Assembly (NCBI GenBank): GCA_034638255.1
Contig: JAWPGT010000022.1
Location: 124,001 to 188,000, forward strand
Direction of reading: 5' to 3'
DNA length: 64,000 bases
Origin: Coprinus comatus
Taxonomy: Eukaryota > Basidiomycota > Agaricomycetes > Agaricales > Agaricaceae
Part shown: positions 34,219 through 47,375 of the stretch, in pieces
How positions within the stretch are numbered: the stretch's first letter is position 1
Layout: every line of letters starts with the position of its first letter
The notes under the pieces: generated by a model
What the model was told of the DNA's origin: nothing
Seen by the model: only the letters and a program-made list of their open reading frames with translations
Databases searched by the model: none
Position numbers and translations under genes: made by a program

Positions 34219-36911
34219 ATGTTCAACCTCACTTCAAGGACAGCAAATGCTGCTCGCGCAGTTAAGCGCATGACTGCTGGCCTTGCCACAGCCGCTCCTC
34301 GTATTGGAGACACAAAGGTCCCCATGTCACTTCTTGAGAAGGATTCTTTCATCAACTACCAACGTATCGAGGATAACCTTGAAATCGTCCGCCAACGGTC
34401 CGTCTGCATCCCATTTAGTGTATCCAGCATAACTGAACAAGTTCCGATAGCCTCCAACGTCCCCTCACTCTCTCCGAAAAGGTCCTTTACGGACATCTTG
34501 ACGATCCTCATGGCCAGGATATCGAGCGCGGTGTTAGCTACCTCAAGCTCCGCCCTGACGTGCGTATCAGCCGTCCTGTTTTTGGTTCTGCTTGTCTTAT
34601 CTTTATTGTGTACAGCGAGTCGCCTGCCAGGATGCTACCGCTCAGGTACGTTAGCATCGACGTCACTGCCTTCTCAATTGCTGACGTAATATCTATAGAT
34701 GGCCCTGCTCCAATTCATGTCCGCCGGCATGGACACTGCTGCTGTCCCCACCACCGTTCACTGTGACCACTTGATTGAGGCCCAGGTTGGTGGTGTTAAG
34801 GATCTTGCTCGTGCTATCTCCATCAACAAGGAGGTTTATGATTTCTTGGCCACCGCCACCGCCAAGTATGGTCTTGGTTTCTGGAAACCCGGATCTGGCA
34901 TTATTCACCAGATCATCCTCGAGAACTATGCCTTCCCCGGTGGTTTGATGATTGGTACCGACTCACATACCCCCAACGCTGGTGGTCTTGGTATGATTGC
35001 TTGCGGTGTTGGTGGTGCTGATGCTGTCGATGTTATGGCTGGTATTCCCTGGGAACTCAAGTGCCCCAAGGTCATTGGAGTCAACCTTACTGGAAAGATT
35101 GGTGGCTGGACTACTCCCAAGGGTGTGTAATCAGTTGTTTTTCTGATATTTTAGGCGGATATTGACATGTTATGTAGATGTTATCCTCAAGGTTGCTGGT
35201 ATCCTTACTGTCAAGGGTGGAACTGGTGCTATCGTCGAGTACCGCGGTTCTGGTGTCGAGTCTCTTTCTTGCACCGGTATGGCTACTATCTGTAACATGG
35301 GTGCCGAAATTGGTGCCACCACCTCCATGTTCCCCTACAACCCCCGCATGGCCGACTACCTCAAGGCTACCAAGCGTTCCCAGATTGCCGACTATGCCCA
35401 GGCCTTCTCGCACAACTTGAAGGCTGACGAGGGTGCCGAATACGACCAGATGATCGAGATTGTGAGTGTCATCGAGATTTGTTTTTTGTTTGTTTGGCAT
35501 TTACTCAATGATGTTTTCAGAACCTTTCCGAGCTCGAGCCCCATATCAACGGTCCCTTCACTCCCGACTTGGCTACTCCCCTCTCCAAGTTTGCCGAGGA
35601 AGTCAAGAAGAACAACTGGCCCGAGGAGCTCAAAGTCGGTCTCATCGGTTCTTGCACCAACTCCTCCTATGAGGATATGACCCGTTCTGCTTCCATTGTC
35701 AAGCAAGCCGCTGACCACGGTCTCCACTTCAAGAGCAAGTACACCGTCACCCCTGGATCCGAGCAGGTTCGTGCTACCATTGCTCGTGATGGTCTTATCG
35801 ACGCCTTCGAGGGTGCCGGTGGTGTTGTCCTCGCCAACGCTTGCGGTCCTTGCATTGGTCAATGGGACAGGAAGGATGTCAAGAAGGGCGATGTTAACTC
35901 TAGTATGTATTCCTTCTGTGCAGGTTGTCGATGGTTTAATTAACTTTTTGCTTAGTCATCACCTCTTACAACCGTAACTTCACTGGACGTAACGACGCTA
36001 ACCCCGCTACCCATGCCTTCGTCGCTTCCCCCGATGTCGTCACCGCCCTTGCTTTCGCTGGAAGACTCTCCTTCAACCCCCTCACCGATGAGCTCGTCGG
36101 CGCTGACGGCAAGCCCTTCAAGTTCGAAGCCCCCAGCGGTAACACCCTCCCCCCTCGTGGCTATGACGCTGGAGAGAACACCTTCCAGGCTCCTCCCGCC
36201 GATCGTGCTAGCGTCAACGTCGCTGTCAGCCCCACGTCTGATCGTCTCCAACTCCTCAAGCCCTTCAAGCCTTGGGATGGCAAGACCCCCACCGACCTCC
36301 CTATCCTCATCAAGGCCAAGGGCAAGTGCACAACCGATCACATCTCCGCTGGCGGTCCCTGGTTGAAGTACCGTGGCCATCTCGAGAACATTTCTCAGAA
36401 CTGCCTCATCGGCGCCATCAACGCTGAGAACGGCGAGGCCAACAAGGTTAAGAACCAGATCACCGGTGAATATGCTGGTGTTCCCCAGGTCGGTGCTTAC
36501 TACCGCGACCATGGTGTCAAATGGGTCGTCATTGGTGACCACAACTACGGTGAGGGTTCCTCCCGTGAACACGCTGCCCTTGAGCCCCGTTTCCTCGGTG
36601 GTCTTGCTATCATTGTCCGCTCCTTCGCCCGTATCCACGAGACCAACTTGAAGAAGCAGGGTATGCTTGCTCTCACCTTCGCTGATGCCGCCGACTACGA
36701 CAAGATCCGCTCTGACGACAAGGTTTCAATCTTGGGTCTTGAGAGCTTCGCTCCCGGCAAGAATCTCACTCTCGCCGTCAAGCACTCTGATGGTTCCTCT
36801 GAAGAGATCTCTCTTGCTCACTCTTTCAACGAGGGTCAGATCGAGTGGTTCAAGGCTGGTTCAGCCCTTAACCTCATGGCTGCTAAAGCTAAGGCTAACG
36901 CCTCTGCTTAA
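34219..36911 (+). CDS. ACO1: Aconitate hydratase, mitochondrial
   Basis: Converts citrate to isocitrate in the TCA cycle with a [4Fe-4S] cluster. The N-terminus ([20 protein letters not shown]) is rich in Arg/Lys/Ser and lacks acids: a mitochondrial presequence. Then [58 protein letters not shown] motif ([10 protein letters not shown]), [14 protein letters not shown], cluster cysteines in [13 protein letters not shown] and [11 protein letters not shown], and the swivel domain with [33 protein letters not shown] and [16 protein letters not shown]. Stop TAA after AKAKANASA at 36909-36911. At least seven exons, with small early ones. Codon use is strongly biased to C-ending codons in the 3' half, unlike the neighbours, as expected for a highly expressed gene. 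Confidence 0.97.
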
Positions 36912-38756
36912 ATTCTTTCGGGTTGAGGTTGAATTAACCTGATCTCACAACACTGACGTACTGCCGTGTGATCGGTTTTGTCGGTTGTATTGAAAGCGGG
37001 ACCTGATAAAAATTGAGGTTGTCTTTTTGAAGCATCTCACTAATTAGCATCGTCTTGGTGTCCTGTTTTCATTTTTTTTTTTATGTCTCTGAGACTCTTT
37101 GTTATTTGCATCTTTTGTTGTCTTTTTTTCTTTTGCGCTATCTACCTGTATGTTCTCAGATTCGGAGAGGGTTGAAATTAGAGGAAGGAGGGATCAAATG
37201 GCTGTATTTTAATTAGTGAGGATCCATCTCTGAATCGAATTTCCTTTTCCTATGTCTTTTGTGTTGAATGTTTGAACGTCAGCTTGGATATATTATATTA
37301 GAGAATCGATTGTTGTGTTGTAGTGGCATATATCTGTCCCGTCTTCTGGGTACTGCCTGAGGATGAAACTTCGTTGGCGTTATAGTCCTCGTAATCCCCA
37401 TAAGTATTTTCGGTGCGATTGACTATCCACTTGTTAGTTGTGCAGATAGGTAGGGTCGGCCGAAACATAAACGCAGAGTACCTTGGTGTGTTCAAGTAAT
37501 CGTTGCATTCGTTATGTCTGTCAAATGTTTTAATTATGTTGTAACGATCTTTCATTTTTTGCATATTGTGTAAAACGTGTAGTGATTTTGTTAAAACATG
37601 CGATTTGAATAGGATAGGCGGTGGTGGCAGGTAAGTAAGTACTGGAGTTTTTGTGGAGGTCGGACCGACTCCGATGTAACTTCCAAGTTTATGGTGATAT
37701 TTTTATTGTATGTACTGTATATATGATATCATCTCAAGACTCATATCATCTTATGTGTTATCTCAGACACTACGCATACACTCGGGGTTACTTATAGTAA
37801 GGTTGTAGAGGTAAGGAACCAATAAGAAGTAGGATTCAGGAATCAGGGATCAGGGATTTTGCAGGGATGCTTGAGATTAATGTATTGAATGGATTCTCGT
37901 GTTCCAAGTGCTGTGGGGGGTGTGCTGTGGGGTAGAGAACTAGAAGTGATAAGGGTCTCTTGGAATTGTATTAACTTATGTTACGTATCATTTACTTTAT
38001 GTATATAAGGTAGGGAGGGGTCTGAGAGGAGTTTTTTGAAACACCAACACTTATTTTCTTTTTACCCTCCGTTTTTAACCCCCCCCTTTACACTTGTTCA
38101 CACGGTTTCTTTCCGTCTCTCATAAACCTTGTTTTTTTGAACCTAGTTTTCTCTAAGTTCAGACTTTTTTAAAAACGTTTTTTTTTTGTTGTCTGAATCT
38201 GGGGTTATTGGTTTTCAAAATCTACTTTTTCTGTCTCTCTCTCTCTTTTTTTTTCGACTTTTCTCCATTCCACGGACCACAAGAAACTTCTAAATCATCT
38301 CCTTGATTTTTTTTACCGTCCTTCTTACCTACTTCAAAAAAAAAAACTCGACTTCACCTGCCCGCCCGCAGCTTAGATTAGTATCAAAACAAGGGTTTTC
38401 GGAGATTAGTAGGAGACTAGGATTAAAATTAAAATTAGGATTTAGGGATTGGGAGATTGAGAGGTTGGGAGGTTTGGAATTAGTTTGACACAGCCTCGGT
38501 TTTTTTACTTCTTTTGACGCCTTCAAGTTCTCAACTTTCAAATTTCAAAGCCCAGGCTGTTGGAACGGATATCGTTATCGAAAACACTGTCGGTACGATA
38601 AACTACGACGACTACGATTACGATTACGGATACGGTTACGAAAAGTTTAAAAGAGGAAAGAAAAATTTACCCCCCCCCCCCGGAAGTTCCAAACCAAGGA
38701 AACCTTTACAATTTGAATTTTTTGAAATTGATCCTCCCCGAGTTTCTTGATCGATC
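36912..38756. other. Intergenic with long pyrimidine-rich leader
   Basis: 1.8 kb. The first 400 bp contain the aconitase 3' UTR. The stretch 37990-38340 is rich in T and CT runs, typical of a promoter and 5' leader in basidiomycetes, upstream of the membrane protein at 38757. A C10 run lies near 38673. A frame at 38514-38750 is open but has no ATG. Confidence 0.5.
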
Positions 38757-40675
38757 ATGGGCGCTTTGAATCTTACGGTGGATATTGAACAAGAGGTTGT
38801 TGATGTTGGGTTTCCGCTTAGGTTGAGTGCTTATTTTGGGGCTGTTTTGGTATGTGTTTTTGTTTCTTGGATTTATTTTTTTTGGGGGGGAGCTGACGCT
38901 GTTGTATGTTTGGTTTTTTTATTTTTTATTTTGGGCAGTTTGAGGTTTTTTTGTTTGGTACGTTCGGTTTCTTTTTTTTTTTCTGATTTGGGTTTGTGAT
39001 ATGGGTGTATTCAAGAGTATTTATGGTGATGGTTTATTATAGGATTATTCACAACGTTGTTTATAATAAGCGTTTATGTTCTTGTTTTTCTACAAGAAAA
39101 ACCATCATCTCCAAATTGTCCACCTAACAACACTTCTACTATCACCCATACTCACACCCACACCAATGCCAATGCCAACACCAATGGTTACGGAGGTCGT
39201 ATTTCAACATCAACAGTACCATTAACTTCTCCACTTCCAACACCAAAATCAAATATCCAGTTAAACGAAGGAAGGAATAAAGCAAGAACGAGAACAAGAT
39301 ATTTGTTATTGGCAACTTCGATTTTAATGTATCTTATAGCGGTGGCTGATATGGCTTATACTTTGTGGTTGTTGTTTGAGTGTTTGATGGGTAGGATTTA
39401 TCCTACTAGTTCGGGTAATCAGCTTATTCAAGTTGATGAGGAGGGGAATCAGGGGAGTTTGAAGGCATTGGCGATGATGGAGATTGAGATGGATTTGGAT
39501 ATGGGAGTTATGATGATGTTGATGGTAAAAGGAAGGAAACAGTTTAGGTTTCGGTTGTTGTATCCTAAGTATGTTTTTTATGTAACGAATAAGTGAGTTT
39601 TTTTTTTGGTATCGTTGGAATTCGGTGGGGTGTTAATTGATTGATTTGATTTGATTTTTGGGATTTTATTATTAGCTTGATTGCGGGTGCTTTGATGTTG
39701 TATAGATGTATTGCTGTTTGGAAAGGTGCTTCGATTGGAAGGAAGTGGCTTGTTGGACCAGGTATTGTGATTTTGGTTGGTGTTACTGGTTGAGTTCTTC
39801 TCTTTTCCCCCTTTCTTCTTTCTGTGTGACTGATAATATTTTGTATATTCCAATCTATAAGTGTGCGGATATGCGCTAGAAGGAACTTCATTAAAATTCG
39901 TCTCGAAGGCATGGATATATGTTTCTTTGACTTTAGTTATGAATGTACTTTTGACGGGACTCACTGGTATGTACTCTTTTTGAGTTTCTTATGTGTTTCG
40001 TAAATGACTTTTTGGTCCATGTATAGCTGGAAGGATTCTATATATGACAAGAAAAACATATCATCTTCTACCTCGTTTTATAAAACGGAGGTATATCATG
40101 ACTATTGCGATTCTGTGAGTATTTATAATAAGATTTGGTATCTTTAGAGAACGTAAGGGTGGAGGGCTGATTTTGGGATCTTTGTTCTCAGGATTGAATC
40201 AGGTTTTCTGTGTGTATTGTACCTTGCACTAAATCTAGGATTCCAAAAACATCCTGTAGCAAATGTACGCGTTTCTTCTTTTTTGGTTCCATTGGAAGAA
40301 TTAAAAGAACTGCTAACATACACATGTCCATGTTTTATATATACACAGGTGATTTTAGATTGTGGAGGGGTACAAATAATTGGAATGGTACCGATGATAA
40401 TTATCGTTCAAGTCGGTCTAGGAAGAACAATCGTACAGGAACAAGAGGCGAAAGAAGAAGAAATGGGATCTAGAAGTCCTGATTCTGAAATTCGATTTAA
40501 TAGAAGGATTTCCCTTGTCAGAAACGAGTATAGTAATGAGAATGGGAATGGGCATGCAAGATTTTTGTCTGATTCAGTGAGACCTTTGATGTCGGAACAG
40601 GAACTGCTTGGTAGAAGTAGTCTTGGGATTAGTAGACCAAGGTCGGGGTTGGGTTCTGATGAAGAACTGGTTTGA
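38757..40675 (+). CDS. Multi-pass membrane protein, diverged family A-like
   Basis: Start ATG 38757 (MGALNLTVDIEQEVVDVGF). Exons show FPLRLSAYFGAVL, a helix LFIISVYVLVFLQ, a long Thr/Asn-rich loop (THTHTHTNANANTN, from a CA-rich repeat), ARTRTRYLLLATSILMYLI, VADMAYTLWLLFECLMG, ALMLYRCIAVWKGASI, LVGPGIVILVGVTG, SKAWIYVSLTLVMNVLLTGL, GRILYMTRKTYHLLPRFIK, IESGFLCVLYLALN and IIGMVPMIIIVQVGLGRTIV. The E-S-G...Y and I-I-V-Q-V-G-L-G motifs tie it to the family at 324 and 12619. The C-terminal tail is polar (SPDSEIRFNRRISLVRNEY). About eight exons with T-rich introns. Function unknown. Confidence 0.65.
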
Positions 40676-41398
40676 AGATGAGGATGGCCTTTTTTCGTGA
40701 GGACTTTTTGTTTCTTCTCTGGGACTGCTTACTACAGTGTTTGTGTGTTTTAAAAAAAAAGTTTATTTATGAAAATAACACAACTATGGACGGACCAATG
40801 TATGTAGTACTGGGATTTTACGCTACGAACTTGCCTTCATTTAGCTGTTTGTTAGAAATAATAAAAAGTACATCCTATTAGCAATAGTTCTTAGTTGATA
40901 GTAGCTCCCCGGGGAATTGAAGCCTTCCGAGTCGCGCGTCCGAAGAATCCACGATAAAAAGCCAAGACAAAAAGCCCATATGGTTTTCATGTTCATGCTA
41001 TACCTACAGCTAAATTTGTGGAATTTTATTGCTTGAAGCGAGAGTGCAAGGACCGAAGAAAAACCGCGACAAAGGACGAAGCAGTGAGCGTGGGAAGGAG
41101 TTACCATCTGACTGTGCTTCTATTGGATTGGATCGGTCCCTGGACATTATTGTCGGACTTTGTGCTTTGCTACATCTCTACACAAAAGTCTTGCTGGAGG
41201 TATGTACCAAGCGTGCAGCAATTCCAGCAAATCAACCGACAAGCCTGACAGGCGAGCAGTGTAGTGTGGAGTGCTGCTTTTGGTCATGTGCCGCTTTATC
41301 GTTGTCTCCGGGGCGCTAGTCGTCCGGTCTGTCTACTCACTCTCATAGATCTATTTCCCAGCCATCGCAACTCTGTACATTAATAAATTCAAGCCCAC
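40676..41398 (+). other. Intergenic
   Basis: 720 bp between plus-strand genes; 3' region of the membrane protein and promoter of the GH95 gene. No gene seen. Confidence 0.5.
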
Positions 41399-44300
41399 AT
41401 GGATGTCTTCTCGCTCTCCTCTTCTTTTCCCCCCTTGCCGGTTCTCCTGGCCACCCTCAGGATGTGGATTCATCGTACATTCTTTGCTCTCTTACAGCTC
41501 TTTCTCCTCGTTAGAACAGCTCCTTCTGGCTTTCCATCGTCGGGAAATGGTCTGTGGTACTCAAAACCAGGCATAGTTTGGTCAAGGGAGTGGCTTCCTG
41601 TAGGCAATGGCTTCCTTGCAGGCAAGTAACAGGTGTAATCCAATTAAATTGATCAGCGTTATTAACTCGGCTCCAGCTACAACTCCTGGTGGGACTAGTC
41701 AAGAGACGGTGCAGCTGAACATCGAATCGCTGTGGTCTGGCGGTCCTTTCGCAGATCCGGTACGCAGTTAGTTTTTTAAGTATGCGTTACTAGGGACTTA
41801 AATCCTCGATGCCCAGTCATACAACGGTGGCAACAAGCTCCCTTCAGAACGAGAGGCTACTGCCAAAGCGTTGCAAGGCATCCGTAATGGGCTATTCTCT
41901 AGTCCTGTTGGCGAAATCGACAGTAAATAAGCTCAAGTTCTCAAATGAGGGATTATGATGCTAAAAATACATTTAGATGTGACGGCTCTATGTTCGGATC
42001 CAGGACAATATGGTACGTATTTCACAGTAACACCATGTGCTACTACCTTCCACACCATATCTCGTGGTACGTTGTGCTCACAATAGATTCCAGGTTCATA
42101 TGCTGGTGCAGGTTATCTGATTTCTAATATCAATTCTACCGGTCCGGTGACCAACTATGGACGATACCTTGACCTCGATCAAGCAATAGCCAGAACTGTT
42201 TGGCGTCAGGATGGTACCACCTATCAAAGGTATTAACTATGCCTTCACTATGCATTATTTTCATTTCAAACCTTAATCAGGACATTATTTTGCTCTCACC
42301 CTACTGGAGCATGCACGCAACACATTACATCCTCAAATGCCATTCTTCCCATCAGAAGCTCACTTCCGACTATCACTTATGGATTCTCCTCTGCACTCGA
42401 AGATGGTCTTCCCGCACCTGACATAACCTGCTTGGGTAACGATACTCTTGTCATTCGTGGTCATGTTTCTCCGACACCGAGCATGCTCTACGAATTTGTT
42501 GCCCGCGTGTTCGCTCCAGGAGGTACCATCACATGTAGAGAACTTCCAGGAACGCCTTCAAATTCCACTATCGAAGTAACTGGTTCCATAAAGGAAGCTT
42601 GGGTAACTTGGGTTGGTGACACAGAATTCGATGGAAACGCAGGCAATACAGCTTCAGACTTTTCTTTCCGCGGCCCAGATCCACATAGTGAACTTATTTC
42701 AGTCATTACGGGACCTACTATATCTAGTTCATCATATGCTAGACTTCTTTCGCAACATGTGGATGATTATAAAGCTTTCACTACCGCTCCTTTCGCTTTG
42801 GATTTAGGTCAAACTGCCCAATTGGATACCCCTACGGATGAATTAGTAGAGAAGTATAGGATTGATGCTGTTGACAATTTAGCAGGAAATGTATATGTGG
42901 AATGGTTATTGTTTAATTATGGTAGATATTTGTTGGCGAGTAGTGGGAGAGGAGAGTTGCCTGTCAACTTGCAGGGCAAGTGGGCTAACGGTGCTAGTAA
43001 TGCTTGGTCCGCAGGTGAGTATTCATCTAATGTATGTTATCTAAATTTATATTCATATTGTTTTTCAGATTATCGTAAGTTTCAGATTGGAAAATGAATT
43101 TATGCCGCGCTAATGACTGGTGATAGATGCTAACATTAATATTCAAATGAACTACTGGGCTGCGGATATGACTAACTTGGACGTCTCGAAACCTATGTTT
43201 AATTATCTCCTGGTGCGCGTCAATATTGCTTGCGTATAGAAACTCACAAGGCTGATACCCACTACGATGGTATAGAAAAACTGGGCCCCACGAGGTGCAA
43301 TAACTGCTGAACTCGTGTATAATATTACCCGTGGATGGGTTGTCCATAACGAGGTATGTTTTTATATAACAATATGCTCATATATGTATTCTAACTGTGC
43401 CACAGATGAATGTAGGTATACGAGCTGATGTGTGATTAAGTGTATACTGAAAGGAATGTTAGATCTTCGGTCATTCAGGGATGAAAGGATTTGCGGGTAG
43501 CAACACGGCATCCTGGGCAAACTATCCAGGTAAAAATCAATCTTAAGGTTTTGTTGCTGTGGAAACTGAGCTATCATATGCAGAGGCAAACGTTTGGATG
43601 ATGCTCCACGTCTGGGACCACTTTGATCACACCAATGATGTCGCCTGGTGGAAATCAACGGGATGGCCCCTTCTGAAGGTATTATTTCTCCATGTTTCAA
43701 CTCCGAGATGTATTTTAAAACAAATGTCAGGGCGTTGCTTCCTTCCATCTTGATAATCTAGTCGAAGATCGCCATTTCAATGATTCCACGTTGGTCGTGA
43801 ATCCTTGTAACTCTCCTGAACAATGGCCCATCTCTTTTGGTTTGTACCTTTTTTTCTTTGGATTCTGTCGTGATGACTGACGTCACTTCTTGGTTGTCAG
43901 GATGTGCCCATTCCCAACAGTTGATCTGGCAGATGTTCAATTATGTAGAAAGAGGCTTCTCCGCTTCCGGTGATACTGATACCCAATTCCTTGATGAAGT
44001 TCGTGCGGCTCGTGATAAAATAGATAAAGGCCTTCGAATTGGATCCTGGGGCCAATTACAAGGTATGTTACCAACACTCCAAGCCCGTAACGAAACCGGT
44101 ATTTACTAATCATTACAGAATGGAAAGTTGAGAAGGACTCTCCCACTGATACCCACCGCCATCTATCTCACTTGATCGGGTTGTATCCCGGATACGCCAT
44201 TACCTCATACGATTCTTCATTACAAGGATCAATCCCCGTGAACGGGCAACAAATCACATATACAAAGCAGCAAATCCTTGACGCTACCCGTACTAGTCTT

Positions 44301-44938
44301 GTACACCGAGGTAATGGTACTGGCCCCGATGCTGATTCTGGTTGGGAGAAAGCTTGGCGGGCAGCAATGTATGCTCAACTTGGTGACGCAGAAACCTTCT
44401 ATCATATTTTAACTGTGAGTTTGTTCTTCGTGTAACAAGACTGGTAAGGGCTGAACGTCAAAATTTTATAGTATTGTATAGAGAGGAACTTTGCTGCCAA
44501 TTTGTATTCTATGTATAATCCCTTCGACCCTAATCCAATCTTCCAGATTGATGCCAACCTTGCCTATCCTTCCGCTGTTTTGGTTAGTGTATTCATATCT
44601 AGGCGGTGATATTCGTCCACATGCATTACTGATCTTCATTCCGAAAATACCAGAATGCACTATTACAAGCACCGGATGTTCCCACCTCAAACACTCCTTT
44701 GACGATCACACTCCTACCAGCACTTCCATCACAATGGTCCCATGGCTCTATTCGAGGGGCTCGTGTACGCGGTTCTATTTCAGTTAATCTTTCTTGGAAC
44801 AACGGAAAACCTACTCAAGCGGTTTTGAGAGTTGATGCTGGAGCAGCTCCGAGAGATGTACAGGTTGTGTATGCTGGAAGACGGGTGACTAGTTTCAGAA
44901 GTTCTCCTGGATTAAGCAGGACCATCACGAGGTTCTGA
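41399..44938 (+). CDS. Secreted GH95 alpha-L-fucosidase-like hydrolase
   Basis: Glycoside hydrolase family 95 enzymes remove alpha-1,2-linked fucose or related L-galactose from glycans. Two in-frame starts: 41399 and 41462; the second places the hydrophobic signal [15 protein letters not shown] nearer the start. Motifs in order: [112 protein letters not shown] (family Asn pair), [110 protein letters not shown]. The last motif belongs to the C-terminal beta domain. More than ten exons; the first intron is GC-AG (41622-41676). Stop 44936-44938. Confidence 0.88.
41622..41676 (+). other. GC-AG intron in GH95 gene
   Basis: Exon ends CTT GCA G at 41621, intron begins GCAAGTAACAG and ends CTCCAG at 41676. 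Removing it joins the reading frame exactly into the conserved GFLAATTPGGT. G|GCAAGT is the standard consensus for the rare GC donor. Confidence 0.75.
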
Positions 44939-45166
44939 AGGTCGTAATGGCAAATTCTTTTTTGACGACATCTTATGAGCATTAATGATTTTTTTTGTGT
45001 AATACTTATCAATTATGTATGTACAGTATGTATTGATGTGCTTTAAGGGGGGTGTTTAGTATCTCCCTCTGTTCTGTTGTAAATTAAAGATGTAGGCAAA
45101 CAGTGTGTATCATTGTTCTCTGTCCCTGAATACATCTCCTCTACTTCTTTCATCTTACCCCTTAAG

Positions 45167-46524
45167 ATGTCGACGACTGATCTAATTTTTGACTATGTGA
45201 AAGCAGAAGAACTACAAGACGCCATTGTTATTGAAGAAGAAGGTGAGACGAGAGCAACTAATCAATCGACACAATAGCTCATAATGTGATATTGCATTGC
45301 AGGGTTTCCACCTGATGAAGCTGCCGACTTGGACAAATTCAGGTGCGTTGTGGAACTTTTTAGATTATAAGATGTAGATATAACGGTACGACCTGGTCGC
45401 CTTGGAAATAGGTTCCGTCAACGTGAAGCCTCTGATCTTTTCTTAGGTGTGTACATGCCACAAGAAGATGGTAAACGAAAGATCATCGGTTACATCTGTT
45501 CAACCCTTTCCCCCTCCGAAACACTTACCCATGATTCCATGTCTACACATGTTCCGAATTCCTCGTCCATCTGTTTACATTCTGTTTGTATCTCAAAACA
45601 ACATCAAAGAAAAGGAATTGCTACAAAATTGTTGAAAGAATACGTTGGAAGATTGAGAAGTAGAGTGGAGAATGGAGAAGTTCCGTATGAAAGGATTGTT
45701 TTGCTTGCTCATGATAATCTCATTTCATTGTATGAGAATGTTGGATTTAGGAACGTTGGGAAAAGTGATGTTGCTCATGGGAGTTTGCCTTGGTTTGAAT
45801 TGAAGGTGGACCTTAAAGAATCAAAATCACAATCACAATCTTCGAATGTAGCATCATCATCGATTTTAGCAAAAGATGTGGCCTCTATGCTACCTGCACA
45901 ACAACAACAGGAAACTCAACAGATTCCACTCGGAGTTTGGGAAGCTTTATTGAAATGTTCATCAATGAAGAATAGACCTCAAGGGAAATTGTTACAGGCT
46001 TTCGAGAATGGGTTGGGTGATGTCCTTGATTCGGATAGTGAAAATCAGGGCTTGTTAGTTAATAAGTTTGATTTATTGTGTCCGAGACCGGAATGTGGAA
46101 GTATTATTTTGAAGGGTGGGGTAGGTAGTTGGGTAGAAAGGGCGAGTGAACAGGTAAGCTGGAATTCAAGTTATCTGTTTATTATTTTTTGACGAAGGGC
46201 TTTCGTATATAGTTACAACCACCGGAAGTACCTCTGAGCCCTTTGCTGGCACCTCTACCACCTGATGGAGAAACGACACAATGGTGGTTGATTAAGCCTT
46301 CACCTATGGCGTTTGAAAACATTTCATTTACAAGACCAATCGGTAGAGCGGGTGAGTTAATGTTCTGCAATGTGATGTTCGTTAGGTGTAAATGCTCATC
46401 TACTATAGGGTCAAGAATGAAGTTGTTGGCTTGTGCAGAATGTGAATTAGGTCCTTTAGGTTGGAGTAAGGAGGGAGGAACGGAATTTTGGCTTGCTTGT
46501 TCTCGTGTGGCTTACCGAACATAA
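45167..46524 (+). CDS. GNAT acetyltransferase fused to Mss4/Dss4-like domain
   Basis: Two domains in one gene. N-terminal part: TTDLIFDYVKAEELQDAIVI, GFPPDEAADLDKFR, FRQREASDLFLGVY, IIGYICSTLSPSETL, then the acetyl-CoA loop HSVCISKQHQRKGIATKLL (Q-R-K-G-I-A) and ISLYENVGFRNVG. This is the arylalkylamine/AANAT-like GNAT fold. After a Ser/Gln-rich linker (SKSQSQSSNVASSS) comes the Mss4-type part: FDLLCPRPECGSIILKGG, PLPPDGETTQWWLIKPSPM, AFENISFTRPIG, LLACAECELGPLGW and FWLACSRVAYR. The two cysteine pairs would bind zinc. Mss4/Dss4 proteins are chaperone-like nucleotide-release factors for exocytic Rab GTPases. Five exons. Start ATG 45167; stop 46522-46524. Confidence 0.85.
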
Positions 46525-47375
46525 ACATGAACTTTAACATGTTGCCTGTATAATGGGTAGTACGTTTCAGCATACCGATAATAGTTTAGACCTGATGCTC
46601 AAAGTTTCTTTGACGTTGATTAAGAGTGTATTTACGGGTGGAGGACTTAAGTTGTTAAAAGTAAATCGGGTCCGCAAGAACCTCGTTTTCTCCATTACGA
46701 TTACCTTTCTCAAGAGGCCGGGATTAATTATCTGGGGGCAGCGGTTCATGGTATGTTCAGGTTCATGTTCTCGGGCTTGTTCTATCTTGTTTCCACAACA
46801 GCTTTTTCTTTTCACTGTCGTCATGGATTCTTTAATCCTTTCCTTGCTCAACACACACATGGCGCTCTATCTCCATCACAAATCTCGTGATTGATTCCTC
46901 CTCCGCTGACGGCTGTCCGAAGTAGTACAACATACACCACTCTTCGGATCCTGCATCTAACCTAGTCCAAAGCTCATATACATAGATTGCTTCTACTCCA
47001 ATCAAATCTATCTAGTAGACCGAATTAAGCTCCCAGTCCCACTAAAGAGAGGAGGACAATCCATCGAAATCATTGTTCTGGTTTATCGGTGACCTAAATT
47101 TAGCGGTTCTTACGTATACGATATTTTTAGTGATAGGGAGTGTCTGTGAAAACTGGATACTTTACATGCTGGATGTTATTTCATAAACGCTTGCACCACC
47201 GACGGAATCTAACTTCTAGGCCATGCCACCAGTAGTACACTATGTCGAAAACCCCAAGCTAACGCAAACTAAGTACGTTAACAATGATTCAGCAAAATGT
47301 ATAAAAGTAGAGACGGTTTCAGTCAACTCCCCTCAGTTCACGAACTACTTTCTACTTCCATCTATCACATTTACA
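46525..47375 (+). other. Intergenic
   Basis: 850 bp with the promoter of the fourth hydrophobin. Open frames at 46553-46894 show no domain. Confidence 0.5.
47300..47307 (+). promoter_or_regulatory. TATA box of hydrophobin copy 4
   Basis: TATAAAAG, 69-76 bp upstream of the start codon at 47376. Confidence 0.65.

Noticed and set aside
35392..36638. Long minus-strand frames opposite aconitase
   Set aside because: Shadows caused by the strong GC3 codon bias of the aconitase gene; no motif or splice logic on that strand.
38514..38750. Open frame with a Tyr/Asp-Gly repeat (YDYDYGYGYEK) just before the 38757 gene
   Set aside because: Begins with TTG, has no ATG, and ends in TGA before the main start; taken as 5' leader sequence.
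46553..46894. Frames on both strands after the GNAT-Mss4 gene
   Set aside because: Overlap each other, no domain, no promoter or splice evidence.
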